Notes: a model not told the origin generated them from the sequence alone. Counted from the stretch's first letter, positions 43,508 to 52,562 are shown. The stretch: DNA of 64,000 nt from an uncultured Burkholderiales bacterium (GCA_945952065.1 CAMFGY010000004.1:1-64000); one strand, 5' to 3'. Numbers and translations are program-made.

Positions 43508-44083
43508 ATGAAGTCTTCCGTTTCTTTGATGACCCTGTGCGGCGCCCTGCTGCTGAGCGCCCCGCTGAGCTCGCAAGCCCAAAACACACCCGCCGCCAAG
43601 CCCACTGCCAGCGCGGACTCACGCCAAGCCCTGGTCGACAAACTATTGAGCCTGTGGCGGGTGGAAGATGTGGCGGTGGTGATGGTGCAACGCCCGGCGG
43701 CCAGCGCCATGGAACAGGCCCGCATTGCGCTGCAAGGCCGGGTCAGCCAGGAAAAGCGTGACCGCACACTCAAAGACATCAGCAGCGATGTGCAGACCTA
43801 TGTGGACGAGGCCACCCCAATTGCCCGCGACAGCGCCCAGCGCCTGGTGCGCCCGACGCTCAGCCCGCTCTTGCTGGCGCAGTTCAGCGATGAGGAGCTG
43901 CGGCAAATCATTGCCCTGCTGGAGTCGCCAGTGAAAAAGAAGTTCGAGAAACTGGTGCCCGACTTGGAACGTGCCTTGGGCGAAAAAGTGGCCGAGGACA
44001 GCGGCGCCGCCATCAACCCCAAGCTGCAAACCATGACCCAGGCCGTGGGCCTGAAGCTGCGTGCCGCCTCGATTGCGCCCTGA
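43508..44083 (+). CDS. Exported DUF2059-like helical protein
   Basis: A 191-residue periplasmic protein. Signal MKSSVSLMTLCGALLLSAPLSSQA, then an all-helical domain: ALVDKLLSLWRVEDVAVVMVQRP ... LLLAQFSDEELRQIIALLESPVKKKFEKLVPDLE. The phrase FSDEELRQIIALLESPVGKK is characteristic of DUF2059. Its SDEEL is part of that helix and not the export motif of the upstream genes. It is the last gene of the cluster, 49 bases after the FadL gene. It may be a periplasmic chaperone-like accessory, but this is inference. Confidence 0.82.
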   Translation: MKSSVSLMTLCGALLLSAPLSSQAQNTPAAKPTASADSRQALVDKLLSLWRVEDVAVVMVQRPAASAMEQARIALQGRVSQEKRDRTLKDISSDVQTYVDEATPIARDSAQRLVRPTLSPLLLAQFSDEELRQIIALLESPVKKKFEKLVPDLERALGEKVAEDSGAAINPKLQTMTQAVGLKLRAASIAP

Positions 44084-44122
44084 TCACAGGGCGCGCGCGC
44101 TGAGCACCGGAGCCAGGGCCGC

Positions 44123-44971
44123 TCAAGAGCCGGGCGGCAGCTGGTATTTTTTCAAGAGCTGGGCGTAGGCCCGGCTTTGTTTGTAACGCCCCAAGGCTTC
44201 CGCAAAGCGCTGTGCCAGCGCGGCGTTGCCCCGCGCGATGGAGAAGGCGATGTAGTTGCGTGAGCTCAAAATGGGCGGCTGCAAGGCGGTGATGCCGGCG
44301 AACTCTGGCCGGTTTTGATACAGGGCGTTGAAGTCAATCCAGCTCACCGCTGCCACGCTGGCATGGCCGGCCAACAAGCGCCGCACCAAATCCTCCATGG
44401 AACTGGTTTCAATGCGCTTGGCCCGGTCGATTTCGGGCTGCCCGAACTGATAGCCACGCACCGTCAACAAACTGTGCTGCACCAAAAACGCAGGCACGTC
44501 GCCGGTGAACTCCATGCGGGCCGCCGCCTCTTTGCGCGCGATGAAGCGAATTTCGGCGGTGGACAATTGATTGCCCTCTAGAAATACAGCCCAGGCTTCG
44601 CGCTCGGGTGTGCGAGAGATGTAGGTCACGGCATCCGCCTGCCCGGTCTCCACCATCAGCAAGGCGCGCTTCCACGGCAAGCTGCGCCAATTCACCTGCA
44701 GGGCCAGGCTTTTCGCCACGGCCTCCACCATCTCCACATGCAGGCCCGTCAACTCGCCCTGCTGCCGCATCTCAAACGGGGGGTAGTCCTCGTCGCCGCG
44801 CACCAACTCCAACACGGCTGGCTGCGCCAGCGCTTGCATCTGCCCCCCAAAGCCCAGGATCAAGACCAAGCCCATCCACCCCATGCCCCACCGCATGCCC
44901 CACCGCATGCCCAGCCCTTGCAAGGGCCGCAAAAGGCTGCGCAGCAAACTCAGCGGCTCGGACCAGCTCAT
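44123..44971 (-). CDS. Periplasmic substrate-binding protein, SBP family 3 type
   Basis: A 282-residue exported protein of the bacterial extracellular solute-binding family 3 fold: LVRGDEDYPPFEMRQQGELTGLHVEMVEAVAKSL, WKRALLMVETGQADAVTYISRTPER, and YIAFSIARGN near the end. No ABC permease or ATPase genes are adjacent, so it may be an orphan sensor-type binding protein. The n-region before the signal core contains a GMRWGMRWGMGW repeat encoded by a 12-bp tandem repeat. The start at 44971 gives a 6-base spacing to GGGAG; ATG 44977 would overlap the ribosome site. Convergent with the DUF2059 gene. Confidence 0.85.
   Translation of the reverse strand: MSWSEPLSLLRSLLRPLQGLGMRWGMRWGMGWMGLVLILGFGGQMQALAQPAVLELVRGDEDYPPFEMRQQGELTGLHVEMVEAVAKSLALQVNWRSLPWKRALLMVETGQADAVTYISRTPEREAWAVFLEGNQLSTAEIRFIARKEAAARMEFTGDVPAFLVQHSLLTVRGYQFGQPEIDRAKRIETSSMEDLVRRLLAGHASVAAVSWIDFNALYQNRPEFAGITALQPPILSSRNYIAFSIARGNAALAQRFAEALGRYKQSRAYAQLLKKYQLPPGS
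44882..44912. repeat. 12-bp tandem repeat inside the binding-protein signal region
   Basis: CATGCCCCACCG occurs at 44882-44893 and 44894-44905, followed by a partial CATGCCC. It encodes the GMRW repeats on the minus strand and offers several in-frame ATG codons, so copy changes would shift the signal-peptide length by four residues. Confidence 0.85.
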
Positions 44972-45102
44972 GTGCATCTCCCAAGGTGCCGCCCCGCCAG
45001 GACCCGGACGGGGCTGGGCCCAAGTCTAGCCCGGGTGGGGTCGGCAGGTGAATCTGCTCATGCTAGCTCTTCCAGGCCCCAGCTCGCGCCGTTCATCTCC
45101 AT

Positions 45103-45879
45103 TCAGCCTTTGCCAAAAACCTTAGGCAAAGCACTCTCAATTGAGCCTTCGATCAACTCATTGATCACCTCGATCTTGCGCTGCGCACTGATCGAGTCCC
45201 ACACGTGGCTGCCCTTGCCCTCGCGGTCGGAGGCAGAGAAGGGCTTTGACCCTTCAATATTGCGGCCAGCGAGCGCTTCACCGGTCTTCAGGTCAATCAA
45301 GGTCAAGCGCAGATAGGTGTAAGCCGACATCAAGCCAATGGCCGAGTTGCCAGTCGTGGTGTTGATGATTTTTTGATAGGGGTCCACGTAATAGCCCAAG
45401 CCCTCCAGCCGCCCTTCACCCACTTCCCCGTTCAACAGTTTGAGCTTGGCGTCGGTGGTCCGGCGCGTCACCAGCAACAGATGCGTGATGCCGTCTTTGG
45501 CGAACACATCCATGAACATTTGAGGCAGCTTGAGCTTGCCTTCGGGCATCAGCTGGTCAATCGGTTTGACCAAAGCAGGGTCAGGGTTGGCGTACAAAGA
45601 GATGCCGCTTTGAGGCTGCAGCTGTTTGAGGCCATCTTGCACGGCCTGGAATGCCGCTCCATCAAACTGCCGCCCCGCCACCGGCACCGCTTGCTTGGCA
45701 TTGCGCTGGATATTGCTCCCTGTACTGGGTTCAAACACCACGACATTGAGCTGGTCGCCCAACAATGAGATCACGGCGTAATGCGGCAACTGCTCTGCTG
45801 CATAAGCCGCGCCCCCCCACCCTGACAAGCCGCAGGCCAATAGGGATGCCAAACAATTGCGACGGCCTTTCTGAGTCAT
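45103..45879 (-). CDS. Exported protein of unknown family, paralog of the 49503-50315 gene
   Basis: A 258-residue exported protein. ATG 45879 follows GGAGAAGGAA and gives a signal MTQKGRRNCLASLLACGLSGWGGAAYA. Mature blocks: YAVISLLGDQLNVVVFEPSTGSNI, HLLLVTRRTTDAKLKLLNGEVGEGRLEGLGYYVD, AYTYLRLTLIDLKTGEAL, and a C-terminal helix (AQRKIEVINELIEGSIESALPKV). The same blocks in the same order appear in the protein at 49503-50315. Neither matches a family I recognise. Probably periplasmic or outer-membrane-associated. Divergent from the gene at 46248. Confidence 0.78.
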   Translation of the reverse strand: MTQKGRRNCLASLLACGLSGWGGAAYAAEQLPHYAVISLLGDQLNVVVFEPSTGSNIQRNAKQAVPVAGRQFDGAAFQAVQDGLKQLQPQSGISLYANPDPALVKPIDQLMPEGKLKLPQMFMDVFAKDGITHLLLVTRRTTDAKLKLLNGEVGEGRLEGLGYYVDPYQKIINTTTGNSAIGLMSAYTYLRLTLIDLKTGEALAGRNIEGSKPFSASDREGKGSHVWDSISAQRKIEVINELIEGSIESALPKVFGKG

Positions 45880-46247
45880 TTTCCTTCTCCCTTGACGTAA
45901 TAGACGTTCACCAAAAATTTCCAAAACACCGGCGGCGCAAAGCACGACCAGCCCCAAGCTCAGGTCCTTGCAGACCGTTGTTCTGATGGCTTGAGGCTTG
46001 ATCGATGGATGGTTCATGCGCTCCATCATTCACCTGAATGCACGTGACGAATGAGCCGGCAGCGATCGGCCCATCACCTTCACGGCACAGCCCCACGCTG
46101 CGCGATTTTGTGTGTCAATGCAGCCAAGGTCGAGCCGGGTTTGCCACCACACGAAAGGGTTATTGACAAACAATCAAAGCTGCAAACGCGTTGCGTGGAT
46201 TCTCCGTAACGCTATGCTTGCGCACACCCCTCCACTTTGTGCCCACG
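45880..46247. other. Divergent intergenic region
   Basis: About 370 bases between the exported paralog (minus) and the small exported protein (plus). A TTGACA is present at 46163-46168, but no matching -10 lies 16-18 bases downstream. Nothing else is recognised. Confidence 0.4.
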
Positions 46248-46829
46248 ATGCCCATGTCTCGCTCCAAGCTCATGCCGATGCACAAGCCCCTGGCCGTCAA
46301 AAGCATCGCCGGCCTGTTTTTGTGCATCACGCAGTCGCTGATGCTCGCCCAGGCTCAGCCCAGCGACAGCCCCAGCGCCCGCTTGCAAAACTGCCGTGCG
46401 CTGCCAGAGTCGCAGGCGCGCCTGGCCTGCTATGACGCTTTAGCGGACCAAATTTCGCAGCAAGCCAAGCCAACAACAGGCCAAGTTGCCACCTCATCCA
46501 GCAGTTCAGCGGCAGTCGCCACGGCAGCTGCCGCGGCCACGACCTCTGCAACGGCAAGCACCGCAGGCGTCGACACCTTCGGGCTGACCCAAAAGTCCAA
46601 AAACGAACCCGAGTTGATTCGCAGCCAAATCCAAGGCTTGTTCCAAGGTTGGGGGCCCAACAGAATCATCGATCTCGCCAACGGCCAAGCCTGGCAAGTC
46701 ATCGATGGCAGCAGCGCCGTGCTCTACCTCAAGAGCCCCAGGGTCGAAATCCGAAAAGCAGCCATGGGTACGTTTATGTTGGAACTCGAAGGCAGTAACG
46801 AAACCGCCCGTGTGAAGCGCGTCCGCTAA
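46248..46829 (+). CDS. Small exported protein with CYD motif, function unknown
   Basis: About 193 residues. A signal-like stretch (KSIAGLFLCITQSLMLAQA) leads to LQNCRALPESQARLACYDALADQI, the Cys-x-...-RLACYD motif found at the N-terminus of many proteobacterial periplasmic proteins. A low-complexity Ser/Ala/Thr linker follows. The C-terminal domain GLFQGWGPNRIIDLANGQAWQVIDGSSAVLYLKSPRVEIRKAAMGTFMLELEGSNETARVKRVR is a short beta-rich module common in proteobacteria but uncharacterised. Start uncertain: ATG 46248, 46254 or later, none with a clear ribosome site. Confidence 0.75.
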   Translation: MPMSRSKLMPMHKPLAVKSIAGLFLCITQSLMLAQAQPSDSPSARLQNCRALPESQARLACYDALADQISQQAKPTTGQVATSSSSSAAVATAAAAATTSATASTAGVDTFGLTQKSKNEPELIRSQIQGLFQGWGPNRIIDLANGQAWQVIDGSSAVLYLKSPRVEIRKAAMGTFMLELEGSNETARVKRVR

Positions 46830-47317
46830 TGCTGGGTCGGGGCTAGGTCTGGACTCCGCACCCTTGTACCTTCTCCGGTGAAACCAGCAAGGTTTTCACC
46901 GACCTCGTCGCAACTGGGGTCAAAGTTTCACAGGGCTCGCCGCGGGCCCCCTCATTCGCTCGAAGTAAGTCGCCAAGGTGGCGCTAAGGTAAACATCTGC
47001 TGCGCTTGGGCTTGAATTCTTGACGCCGCGCAACAGCCCGTGAATTTGCCGGCTTCTGCCTTGTTTTTTTTCCGCCAAGCCCTGCGGCGGCGGTGCTAAA
47101 TTGAAAAGCGGCTCAACTCTTGATCCGTCTTTTTGGCCTTTCACGCTTCAAAACAACGGCCCTATAGCTTCGCAGCATGCGCACGGTCTGCCCGCTTGCG
47201 GATGCGGCCTGGGCGCCAGCATGTCCTTGCGTCAAACCCGTTGCCGAATCGGCGGCAGGGTCGGCAGCCCGGTTCTCTTTTGCCTTCCACTCACCTTGAT
47301 CTAGCAAAGGTATACCC
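46830..47317. other. Intergenic region with a hairpin at 46876-46901
   Basis: About 490 bases without a credible gene. An imperfect hairpin CGGTGAAA...TTTTCACCG at 46876-46901 may end the upstream transcript. AAAGG lies before the ATG at 47318. The rest shows no recognisable element. Short ORFs here lack ribosome sites and homology. Confidence 0.45.
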
Positions 47318-49411
47318 ATGAACCTGAACGTCCATGCTCAGTCAATTTTGCTGAGCACCCTGATCGCATCTTGTGCCGCACTCGTGACTGCTTGCGGTGG
47401 TGGTGGCAGCAGTGAAGTTCCGGCTCCGGCTCCCGCCCCTGCGCCCGCGCCAGCCCCCACCACGGTCAGCGGCACAGCGGCCACAGGGGCGGCCATCCAG
47501 GGACAGGTGGTGGCCATTGATGTGAACGGCAAGATGTCGCCCCCGGCCTCCACCAATGCCTCCACGGGCTCTTACACCGTCGATGTGGCCGGCCTGACGG
47601 CGCCCTACATCCTCACCATCACCGGCAGTTCCGGCGGCCGACAGGTGTCGCTGGCTTCGGTGGCCACCGCTCCGGGCCAGACGGTCAATCTGACACCGCT
47701 GACCGATCTGATCGTCTCATCGGCAGCCGGAGTGCCCGCGGGCGCCGCCTTGGTGGAGTCCTGCACGCCCTCTGGCGGCGCGGTGGCCGCCGCTTGTCTG
47801 AGCGCGCTGAAAGCCGCCACTTCCGGCAGCAAGTTGAAAGACGCCGCCCAGCAAGTGGCAGCCATGGTGGCGCCCCTGAACCCTGGCGGCACGGATCCGC
47901 TCAACGGCAGCTTCAAGGCCGACGGCACCGGGCTCGATGCCGCGCTCGATCGCCTGCTGGTGCGTTCTGACGCCACCGGCCAAGCCACCATCACCCTGGT
48001 CGCCACACAAGCCGTGATTGGCCAAGTGGCGGCCGGCGGCGCCTTGACCGTAACGCCCCCGACCAGCGGACAAGTGCAGTCCGCCGACGCAGTGGCCAAG
48101 GTGTTGCCCGAAATTCGCGCATGCATGGCTTCGCTGTCGGCGCTGTATCCCAGCACGGGCTTCCAAGCACCCAAGCCCGAGCAGATTTCGCCCTTTATTG
48201 ACGAAAACTTCTCAGCCTGGAATTTGAAAAAGGCTGAAATCGTGAAGTTCTTTTCCAGCGGCTCGGCCCCGGCCACAGCCGGCTTCAGCCTCAAGCCCCT
48301 GAGTTTGGCCAAGTACAACCTGGAGCCGCTGAACGACAGCGAAATCGCCGTACTCACCGACCCGAACGTCAGCAACAAGGTCAAGACCATCTTGAGCGCT
48401 CGGGCCCAGGGCGGCGCGCCGGTTCAGTTGGATGGCAGCGGCAACCCAGTGGCCGCTTGGGTCCGACTGGAAATCACCGATGCCGACAACCAGCTCTTCA
48501 CCAAGGGCGCCGCCTACGCAGGCTGCCCAGGCGGATGGCGCTGGGCCGGCCACAAGCATCTGGACATGCACATGGCCGCACGCGTGACCCGCGATGAAAG
48601 CAATGGCGAACTCGAGCGCACACGCGCCTTCCACATTGAGCGCCAAGAGATTGCCGACGCGGTGGCCGCCGGTATGCCCGATGTCGACACGGTGGACGTG
48701 CGCGGCCCCGGCATCGTGGGCTACAGCGGCAAGGCCGATGCGCCCGTGGGCGAGAGCAACAAGCTCACCCTGGTTCGTTCGCCCAACAGCTTTGTCAGCT
48801 GGCTGGTTGTGGGCGGCGCTGGCGCGGAGTTCTATAAAGAGTCCGAGGCCCTGCTCAGCTGCAAGGACTTGGCGCAGCGCGCACCCAACACGCCAGCCGG
48901 CGTGCCTTGCATCGACGAAAGCCAGGTCGTGCCCAGCAGCACCTACATCTGGGCGCTCAAGCAAGTGGGCACGGGCAAGGTCGTCAAGGCCTTCCCGCAT
49001 GAGGTTGGTGCAGTCCCCTTGTCCAAAGCCTTTGTTCAGGCCAATGCCGACCAACTGTTTGCCAAGATCTCGTCAATCACGCCGGCCTCGATCACGGCCA
49101 TCAATGCAGCCATTTCAGCGGCAAGCAGCCAATCGCTGGAAGATGTGTTCAGCCTGAGCTACACCCTCGGGTCGGCCTACGGCGCGACCGTGGACCATTG
49201 CGGCCTGAATCTGCGCGATGCCAAGAGCAGTGTGCTGCTGAATGCAGAGGTCAATGCGGTGGGTCAGGCCACCAAGTGCAGCTTCACGAGCAGCAAGCTC
49301 AATTCGGGTTCCCTGGCCAAGCCCAGCGCGGCGGTTGGCATGGGTGACGCCCGTGTCGTCACCCAGGTGCTGGGCAATCAAATGGTGACCCGACGCAACC
49401 TGCCGCAGTGA
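47318..49411 (+). CDS. Large lipoprotein of unknown function
   Basis: A 697-residue lipoprotein. Signal MNLNVHAQSILLSTLIASCAALVTAC ends in the lipobox LVTAC, followed by GGGGSSE and a Pro-Ala linker (PAPAPAPAPAPAP), typical of surface-tethered lipoproteins. Residues about 50-130 resemble a carboxypeptidase-regulatory-like beta domain (SGTAATGAAIQGQVVAIDVNGK...GSYTVDVAGL). The middle is a long Ala/Ser-rich helical part. The C-terminal half contains several Cys (CTPSGGAVAAAC, YAGCPGGW, LLSCKDLAQR...VPCIDE) that could form disulfides. No catalytic motif seen. It is convergent with the exported paralog at 49503. Confidence 0.8.
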   Translation: MNLNVHAQSILLSTLIASCAALVTACGGGGSSEVPAPAPAPAPAPAPTTVSGTAATGAAIQGQVVAIDVNGKMSPPASTNASTGSYTVDVAGLTAPYILTITGSSGGRQVSLASVATAPGQTVNLTPLTDLIVSSAAGVPAGAALVESCTPSGGAVAAACLSALKAATSGSKLKDAAQQVAAMVAPLNPGGTDPLNGSFKADGTGLDAALDRLLVRSDATGQATITLVATQAVIGQVAAGGALTVTPPTSGQVQSADAVAKVLPEIRACMASLSALYPSTGFQAPKPEQISPFIDENFSAWNLKKAEIVKFFSSGSAPATAGFSLKPLSLAKYNLEPLNDSEIAVLTDPNVSNKVKTILSARAQGGAPVQLDGSGNPVAAWVRLEITDADNQLFTKGAAYAGCPGGWRWAGHKHLDMHMAARVTRDESNGELERTRAFHIERQEIADAVAAGMPDVDTVDVRGPGIVGYSGKADAPVGESNKLTLVRSPNSFVSWLVVGGAGAEFYKESEALLSCKDLAQRAPNTPAGVPCIDESQVVPSSTYIWALKQVGTGKVVKAFPHEVGAVPLSKAFVQANADQLFAKISSITPASITAINAAISAASSQSLEDVFSLSYTLGSAYGATVDHCGLNLRDAKSSVLLNAEVNAVGQATKCSFTSSKLNSGSLAKPSAAVGMGDARVVTQVLGNQMVTRRNLPQ

Positions 49412-49425
49412 AGCGATGAGTTGAA

Positions 49426-49489
49426 CGCCCAGACCGGCTGAGCCGGCTGGGCGGTTGATGCGCGCCTTGGGCCGCTGAGGCCCAAGGCG
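49426..49489. terminator. Two adjacent strong hairpins between convergent genes
   Basis: The first, at about 49426-49453, pairs GCCCAG-CCGGC with GCCGG-CTGGGC. The second pairs CGCCTTGGGCC (49463-49473) with GGCCCAAGGCG (49479-49489), 11 perfect bp. There is no T run on either side. They probably act as bidirectional, possibly Rho-assisted terminators or transcript-protecting ends. Confidence 0.6.
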
Positions 49490-49502
49490 GCCAGGGCATC
49501 AA

Positions 49503-50315
49503 TCAGCCTTCGGCGCGCGCCAAAAGAGCGGGCAGCAAGGCTTTGACTTCCTTCTTGAGCATGTCCCGCAAGAACTCCACCTTTTCGACATTGCTCATGA
49601 CCTCCCAAGGGTCCGCGGCCGCCTCCTTGCGGTGGCTGATTCTCGCTTCGCTCTCCATCACGATCAGTTCCCGCTCCAGCTTGCCGCTGTTCAAGTCAAT
49701 CAGCGCTACTTTGAAGTAGGTAAAGGGTGCCAAGAACCCGTAGTACTTGTCGCTGTTGATGCCGTCGGTCACGGGGGTCTCCCGATCAATGAACAGCCCC
49801 AAGCCCTCGAGCACGCCAGTGCCCTGTCTTTCTCGTTGAGTCTTGATTCTGGACTCGCCACGATGCGGCCGAATCAGAATCAAATGGGTGGCTTGCAATT
49901 GTTGGAGCACCGGCGTCAGCACCGCGGGGCTGACAAATCGTTCGCCTTCCAGCAATTGAGTGGGGTCACCCAAAACACTGGCGGAGGCCAGTTTCAGCGC
50001 TTGGAAGCTCGACTTGGGCTCCAAGTCCTTGAACTCAGCGGCGAGCGTGGCCAGCACCGCCTGGTCAAAAACACCACCTTTCAACTCAAACGATTCGCGC
50101 AAGTTGGCGTCTAGATGCGTGCCGGTCTTTGCCTGCCGAGACACCATTTGCACTTTGTCGCCCAACAAAGAGATGGCGAGATACTTGCGTGCTGGCACGT
50201 CCGCAGCAGCCCAGGCGGACTCTCCAGCCAGTACCGCCAAGCCCGTACTGACCAAGCCCAGACATAACTTGCGTCGCAGCGCCGCTGACCGGCTCCATCG
50301 CTTGCAGTGTTTCAT
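49503..50315 (-). CDS. Exported protein of unknown family, paralog of the 45103-45879 gene
   Basis: A 270-residue exported protein with signal MKHCKRWSRSAALRRKLCLGLVSTGLAVLAGESAWA. Shared blocks with the paralog: YLAISLLGDKVQMVSRQAKTGTH, THLILIRPHRGESRIKTQRERQGTGVLEGLGLFIDRE, FTYFKVALIDLNSGKLERE, and a C-terminal helix (VEKVEFLRDMLKKEVKALLPALL). The pair frames two other exported-protein genes, so the 45-50 kb block may be one functional group. Family unrecognised. Divergent from psuK. Confidence 0.78.
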   Translation of the reverse strand: MKHCKRWSRSAALRRKLCLGLVSTGLAVLAGESAWAAADVPARKYLAISLLGDKVQMVSRQAKTGTHLDANLRESFELKGGVFDQAVLATLAAEFKDLEPKSSFQALKLASASVLGDPTQLLEGERFVSPAVLTPVLQQLQATHLILIRPHRGESRIKTQRERQGTGVLEGLGLFIDRETPVTDGINSDKYYGFLAPFTYFKVALIDLNSGKLERELIVMESEARISHRKEAAADPWEVMSNVEKVEFLRDMLKKEVKALLPALLARAEG

Positions 50316-50416
50316 TTTTACTCCCCCTCGTAAGCGTTATCGATGCTGACCTTTTTCAGCACAGTCTAACCAAGCATTCCCACGCCACCGCAAAGACAAG
50401 ACAAGGCACGACTCTA

Positions 50417-50450
50417 AAGACAATTGTTTGACCAAAGAAACAAGTGTCTT
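50417..50450. promoter_or_regulatory. Near-perfect inverted repeat upstream of psuK, probable operator
   Basis: AAGACAATTGTTT (50417-50429) and AAACAAGTGTCTT (50438-50450) are inverted with 12 of 13 positions paired, around an 8-base spacer, and end 11 bases before the psuK ATG. The PsuK protein has an N-terminal HTH, so autoregulation through this site is a natural reading. The ribosome site must lie in or next to the downstream arm. Confidence 0.65.
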
Positions 50451-50461
50451 ATGATCAGGCC

Positions 50462-51556
50462 ATGGACTCCAAAAAAGATCAGCTGCTCGCCCTGATCGCG
50501 CACAACCCTTTCATCAGCCAGCAAGACTTGGCGGAGCGCTTGGGGGTGTCGCGGTCGGCGGTGGCGGGCTATGTGGCGGCGCTCACCAAGGAGCGGCGCA
50601 TCCTTGGGCGGGCCTATGTGCTGCCGGGGGCGGCGCGCAAGCTGGTGTGCATTGGCGGCAGCAATGTGGACCGCAAGCTGCGCAGCGTGGCGCCCTTGCA
50701 AATGGGCAACTCCAACCCGGCGCGCTTGAGTGAAAGCCCCGGCGGCGTGGCCCGCAATGTGGCAGAGAACCTGGCTCGGCTGGGTCTGCAAGTGCAGCTT
50801 TTGACCGCCCTGGGTGAGGACGCCGCCGGGCACTATTTACGCGACCAGGCGGCAAAAACCGGCGTGGACTGCAGCGCCAGCTTGATCAGCCCCGATGCGC
50901 CCACGGGCAGCTACACGGCGGTGCTCAGCCCCGAAGGCGAGCTGGTGCTGGGGCTGGCGCAGATGGATTTGTGCGAGCGGCTCAGCCCCGACTTTTTGCG
51001 CCAATGCGCCGCCCAAAGAGCCGAGGCCGGGCTGACGCTGATGGATTTGAATCTGCCGGCCGAGAGCCTGGCGTTCTTGATGAAGGAGGCAGCCCAAGCG
51101 AGTGCTGCGCCGCTGGTGGCGGTGGCGGTGTCTGGGCCCAAGATGGCGCGGCTGCCGCAGTCGCTGCAGGGTTTGAGCCTCATGATTCTGAACCGCGATG
51201 AACTCGCCGCCGCCACCGGCCTCGCGCTGGCCGACGACGACAGCGCCGCGCTGCAGCGGGCCCACGAGGCCTTGGCAGCGCGCGGCCTGCAGCGCTTGAT
51301 CGTGACCCAGGGCGCGGGGCGGCTTTACTTCGGCGAGGCCGGCCAGGCCTTGAAGTCATTGAAGCCGCCAGCCACGTCGGTGGTGGAGGTCAGCGGCGCT
51401 GGCGATGCTTTCGCCGCCGGTGTGTGCGCCGCCTTGCTGCAAGCCCCCGAGGACTTGAGCGGCGCCTGCAAGCTGGGCCTGCGCTTGGCCCGCCTCACTT
51501 TACGCAGCGAACACAGCGTTTCGCCCGAACTCAGCCCTGCTTTGCTTTTGCCATGA
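50462..51556 (+). CDS. psuK: Pseudouridine kinase, PfkB family with N-terminal HTH domain
   Basis: A 364-residue protein. Residues about 5-55 form a winged HTH ([41 protein letters not shown]). The rest is a ribokinase-fold PfkB kinase: [53 protein letters not shown], and the catalytic [14 protein letters not shown]. PsuK phosphorylates pseudouridine to its 5'-phosphate for PsuG. The HTH-kinase fusion resembles E. coli YeiI and suggests a repressor that senses its substrate. ATG 50462 was preferred to GTG 50444 because it starts the HTH domain cleanly. The stop overlaps the psuG start (ATGA). Confidence 0.92.
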   Translation: MDSKKDQLLALIAHNPFISQQDLAERLGVSRSAVAGYVAALTKERRILGRAYVLPGAARKLVCIGGSNVDRKLRSVAPLQMGNSNPARLSESPGGVARNVAENLARLGLQVQLLTALGEDAAGHYLRDQAAKTGVDCSASLISPDAPTGSYTAVLSPEGELVLGLAQMDLCERLSPDFLRQCAAQRAEAGLTLMDLNLPAESLAFLMKEAAQASAAPLVAVAVSGPKMARLPQSLQGLSLMILNRDELAAATGLALADDDSAALQRAHEALAARGLQRLIVTQGAGRLYFGEAGQALKSLKPPATSVVEVSGAGDAFAAGVCAALLQAPEDLSGACKLGLRLARLTLRSEHSVSPELSPALLLP

Positions 51557-52494
51557 ACCCAACTTCCTTCTCCCCCTCAGACGCCCAAACTTTTCTGGCC
51601 TTATCAGCGGAGGTGGCGGCGGCCCGCGCGGCCGGCCAGCCCATCGTGGCGCTGGAAAGCACCATCATTTCGCATGGCATGCCCTACCCGCAGAATGTGC
51701 AAACCGCGCGCGAGGTCGAGGCCTTGATTCGCGCCCAAGGTGCCGTGCCGGCAACGATTGCGGTGCTGGGCGGCAAGATCCGCATCGGCTTGTCCGACGC
51801 CGAGTTGGAGCTGCTGGGCCAATCGCCCGAGGCCATGAAGGTCAGCCGCCGCGACCTGCCCTATGTGTTGGCCAGCGGCAAGATCGGCGCCACCACCGTG
51901 GCGGCCACCATGATTTGCGCCGAGCTGGCCGGCATCCCGGTGTTTGTGACCGGCGGCATCGGCGGCGTGCACCGCGGGGCCGAGACCTCCTTCGACATTT
52001 CAGCGGACTTGCAAGAGCTGGCGCAGACCTCGGTGGCCGTGGTGTGCGCCGGGGCCAAGTCCATCTTGGACCTGGGCCTGACGCTGGAATACCTTGAAAC
52101 CCACGGCGTGCCGGTGCTCAGCATCGGCCAAGACAACTTCGCCGCCTTCTACACGCCAGACAGCGGCTTCAAAGCCGACTTCCGCCTCGACAGCGCCGCC
52201 GAGCAAGCAGCATTCTTGCGCTGCAAATGGGCGCTGGGCCTGAAGGGCGGCGTGGTCATCAGCAACCCGGTGCCGGCGGATCAAGCCATGCCGCGCGAGG
52301 AAATCGAGGCCATCACCGCCCAGGCTTTGCAGGAGGCCGAGGCGCAAGGCATCCAGGGCAAGGCCGTCACCCCGTTCTTGCTGGCCCGCATCAAGGCGCT
52401 GACCGAGGGGCGCAGCCTGGCCACCAATATCGCTCTGGTGAAGCACAACGCCCTGGCCGGCGCACGGCTGGCCTGCGCCTTGCAAGCCCCCTGA
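51553..52494 (+). CDS. psuG: Pseudouridine-5'-phosphate glycosidase
   Basis: A 313-residue enzyme that splits pseudouridine 5'-phosphate into ribose 5-phosphate and uracil, a C-C glycoside cleavage. Motifs: [42 protein letters not shown] (with the Lys that forms the Schiff base with the sugar), [42 protein letters not shown] and [13 protein letters not shown]. Length is normal. ATGA coupling with psuK gives a two-gene operon with no dedicated transporter visible. Confidence 0.96.
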   Translation: MNPTSFSPSDAQTFLALSAEVAAARAAGQPIVALESTIISHGMPYPQNVQTAREVEALIRAQGAVPATIAVLGGKIRIGLSDAELELLGQSPEAMKVSRRDLPYVLASGKIGATTVAATMICAELAGIPVFVTGGIGGVHRGAETSFDISADLQELAQTSVAVVCAGAKSILDLGLTLEYLETHGVPVLSIGQDNFAAFYTPDSGFKADFRLDSAAEQAAFLRCKWALGLKGGVVISNPVPADQAMPREEIEAITAQALQEAEAQGIQGKAVTPFLLARIKALTEGRSLATNIALVKHNALAGARLACALQAP

Positions 52495-52542
52495 CAGCCG
52501 GCGAGCCCCTCGGCCCCCCCTGAAAAACCGACGCTGAAGCTC

Positions 52543-52562
52543 GCGGGCGCCGCTGCGCCCGC
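52543..52562 (+). terminator. GC-rich hairpin after psuG
   Basis: GCGGGCG (52543-52549) and CGCCCGC (52556-52562) with a 6-base loop. No T run, so a weak or Rho-assisted terminator. The AT-richer stretch at 52600-52710 that follows probably holds the chemosensory operon promoter, though no clear boxes were fixed. Confidence 0.4.

Noticed and set aside
43880-43940. SDEEL in the DUF2059-like protein as another copy of the GQ export motif
   Set aside because: It lies mid-protein in a helix typical of the DUF2059 family, far from the signal peptide and without a following Gly-Gln.
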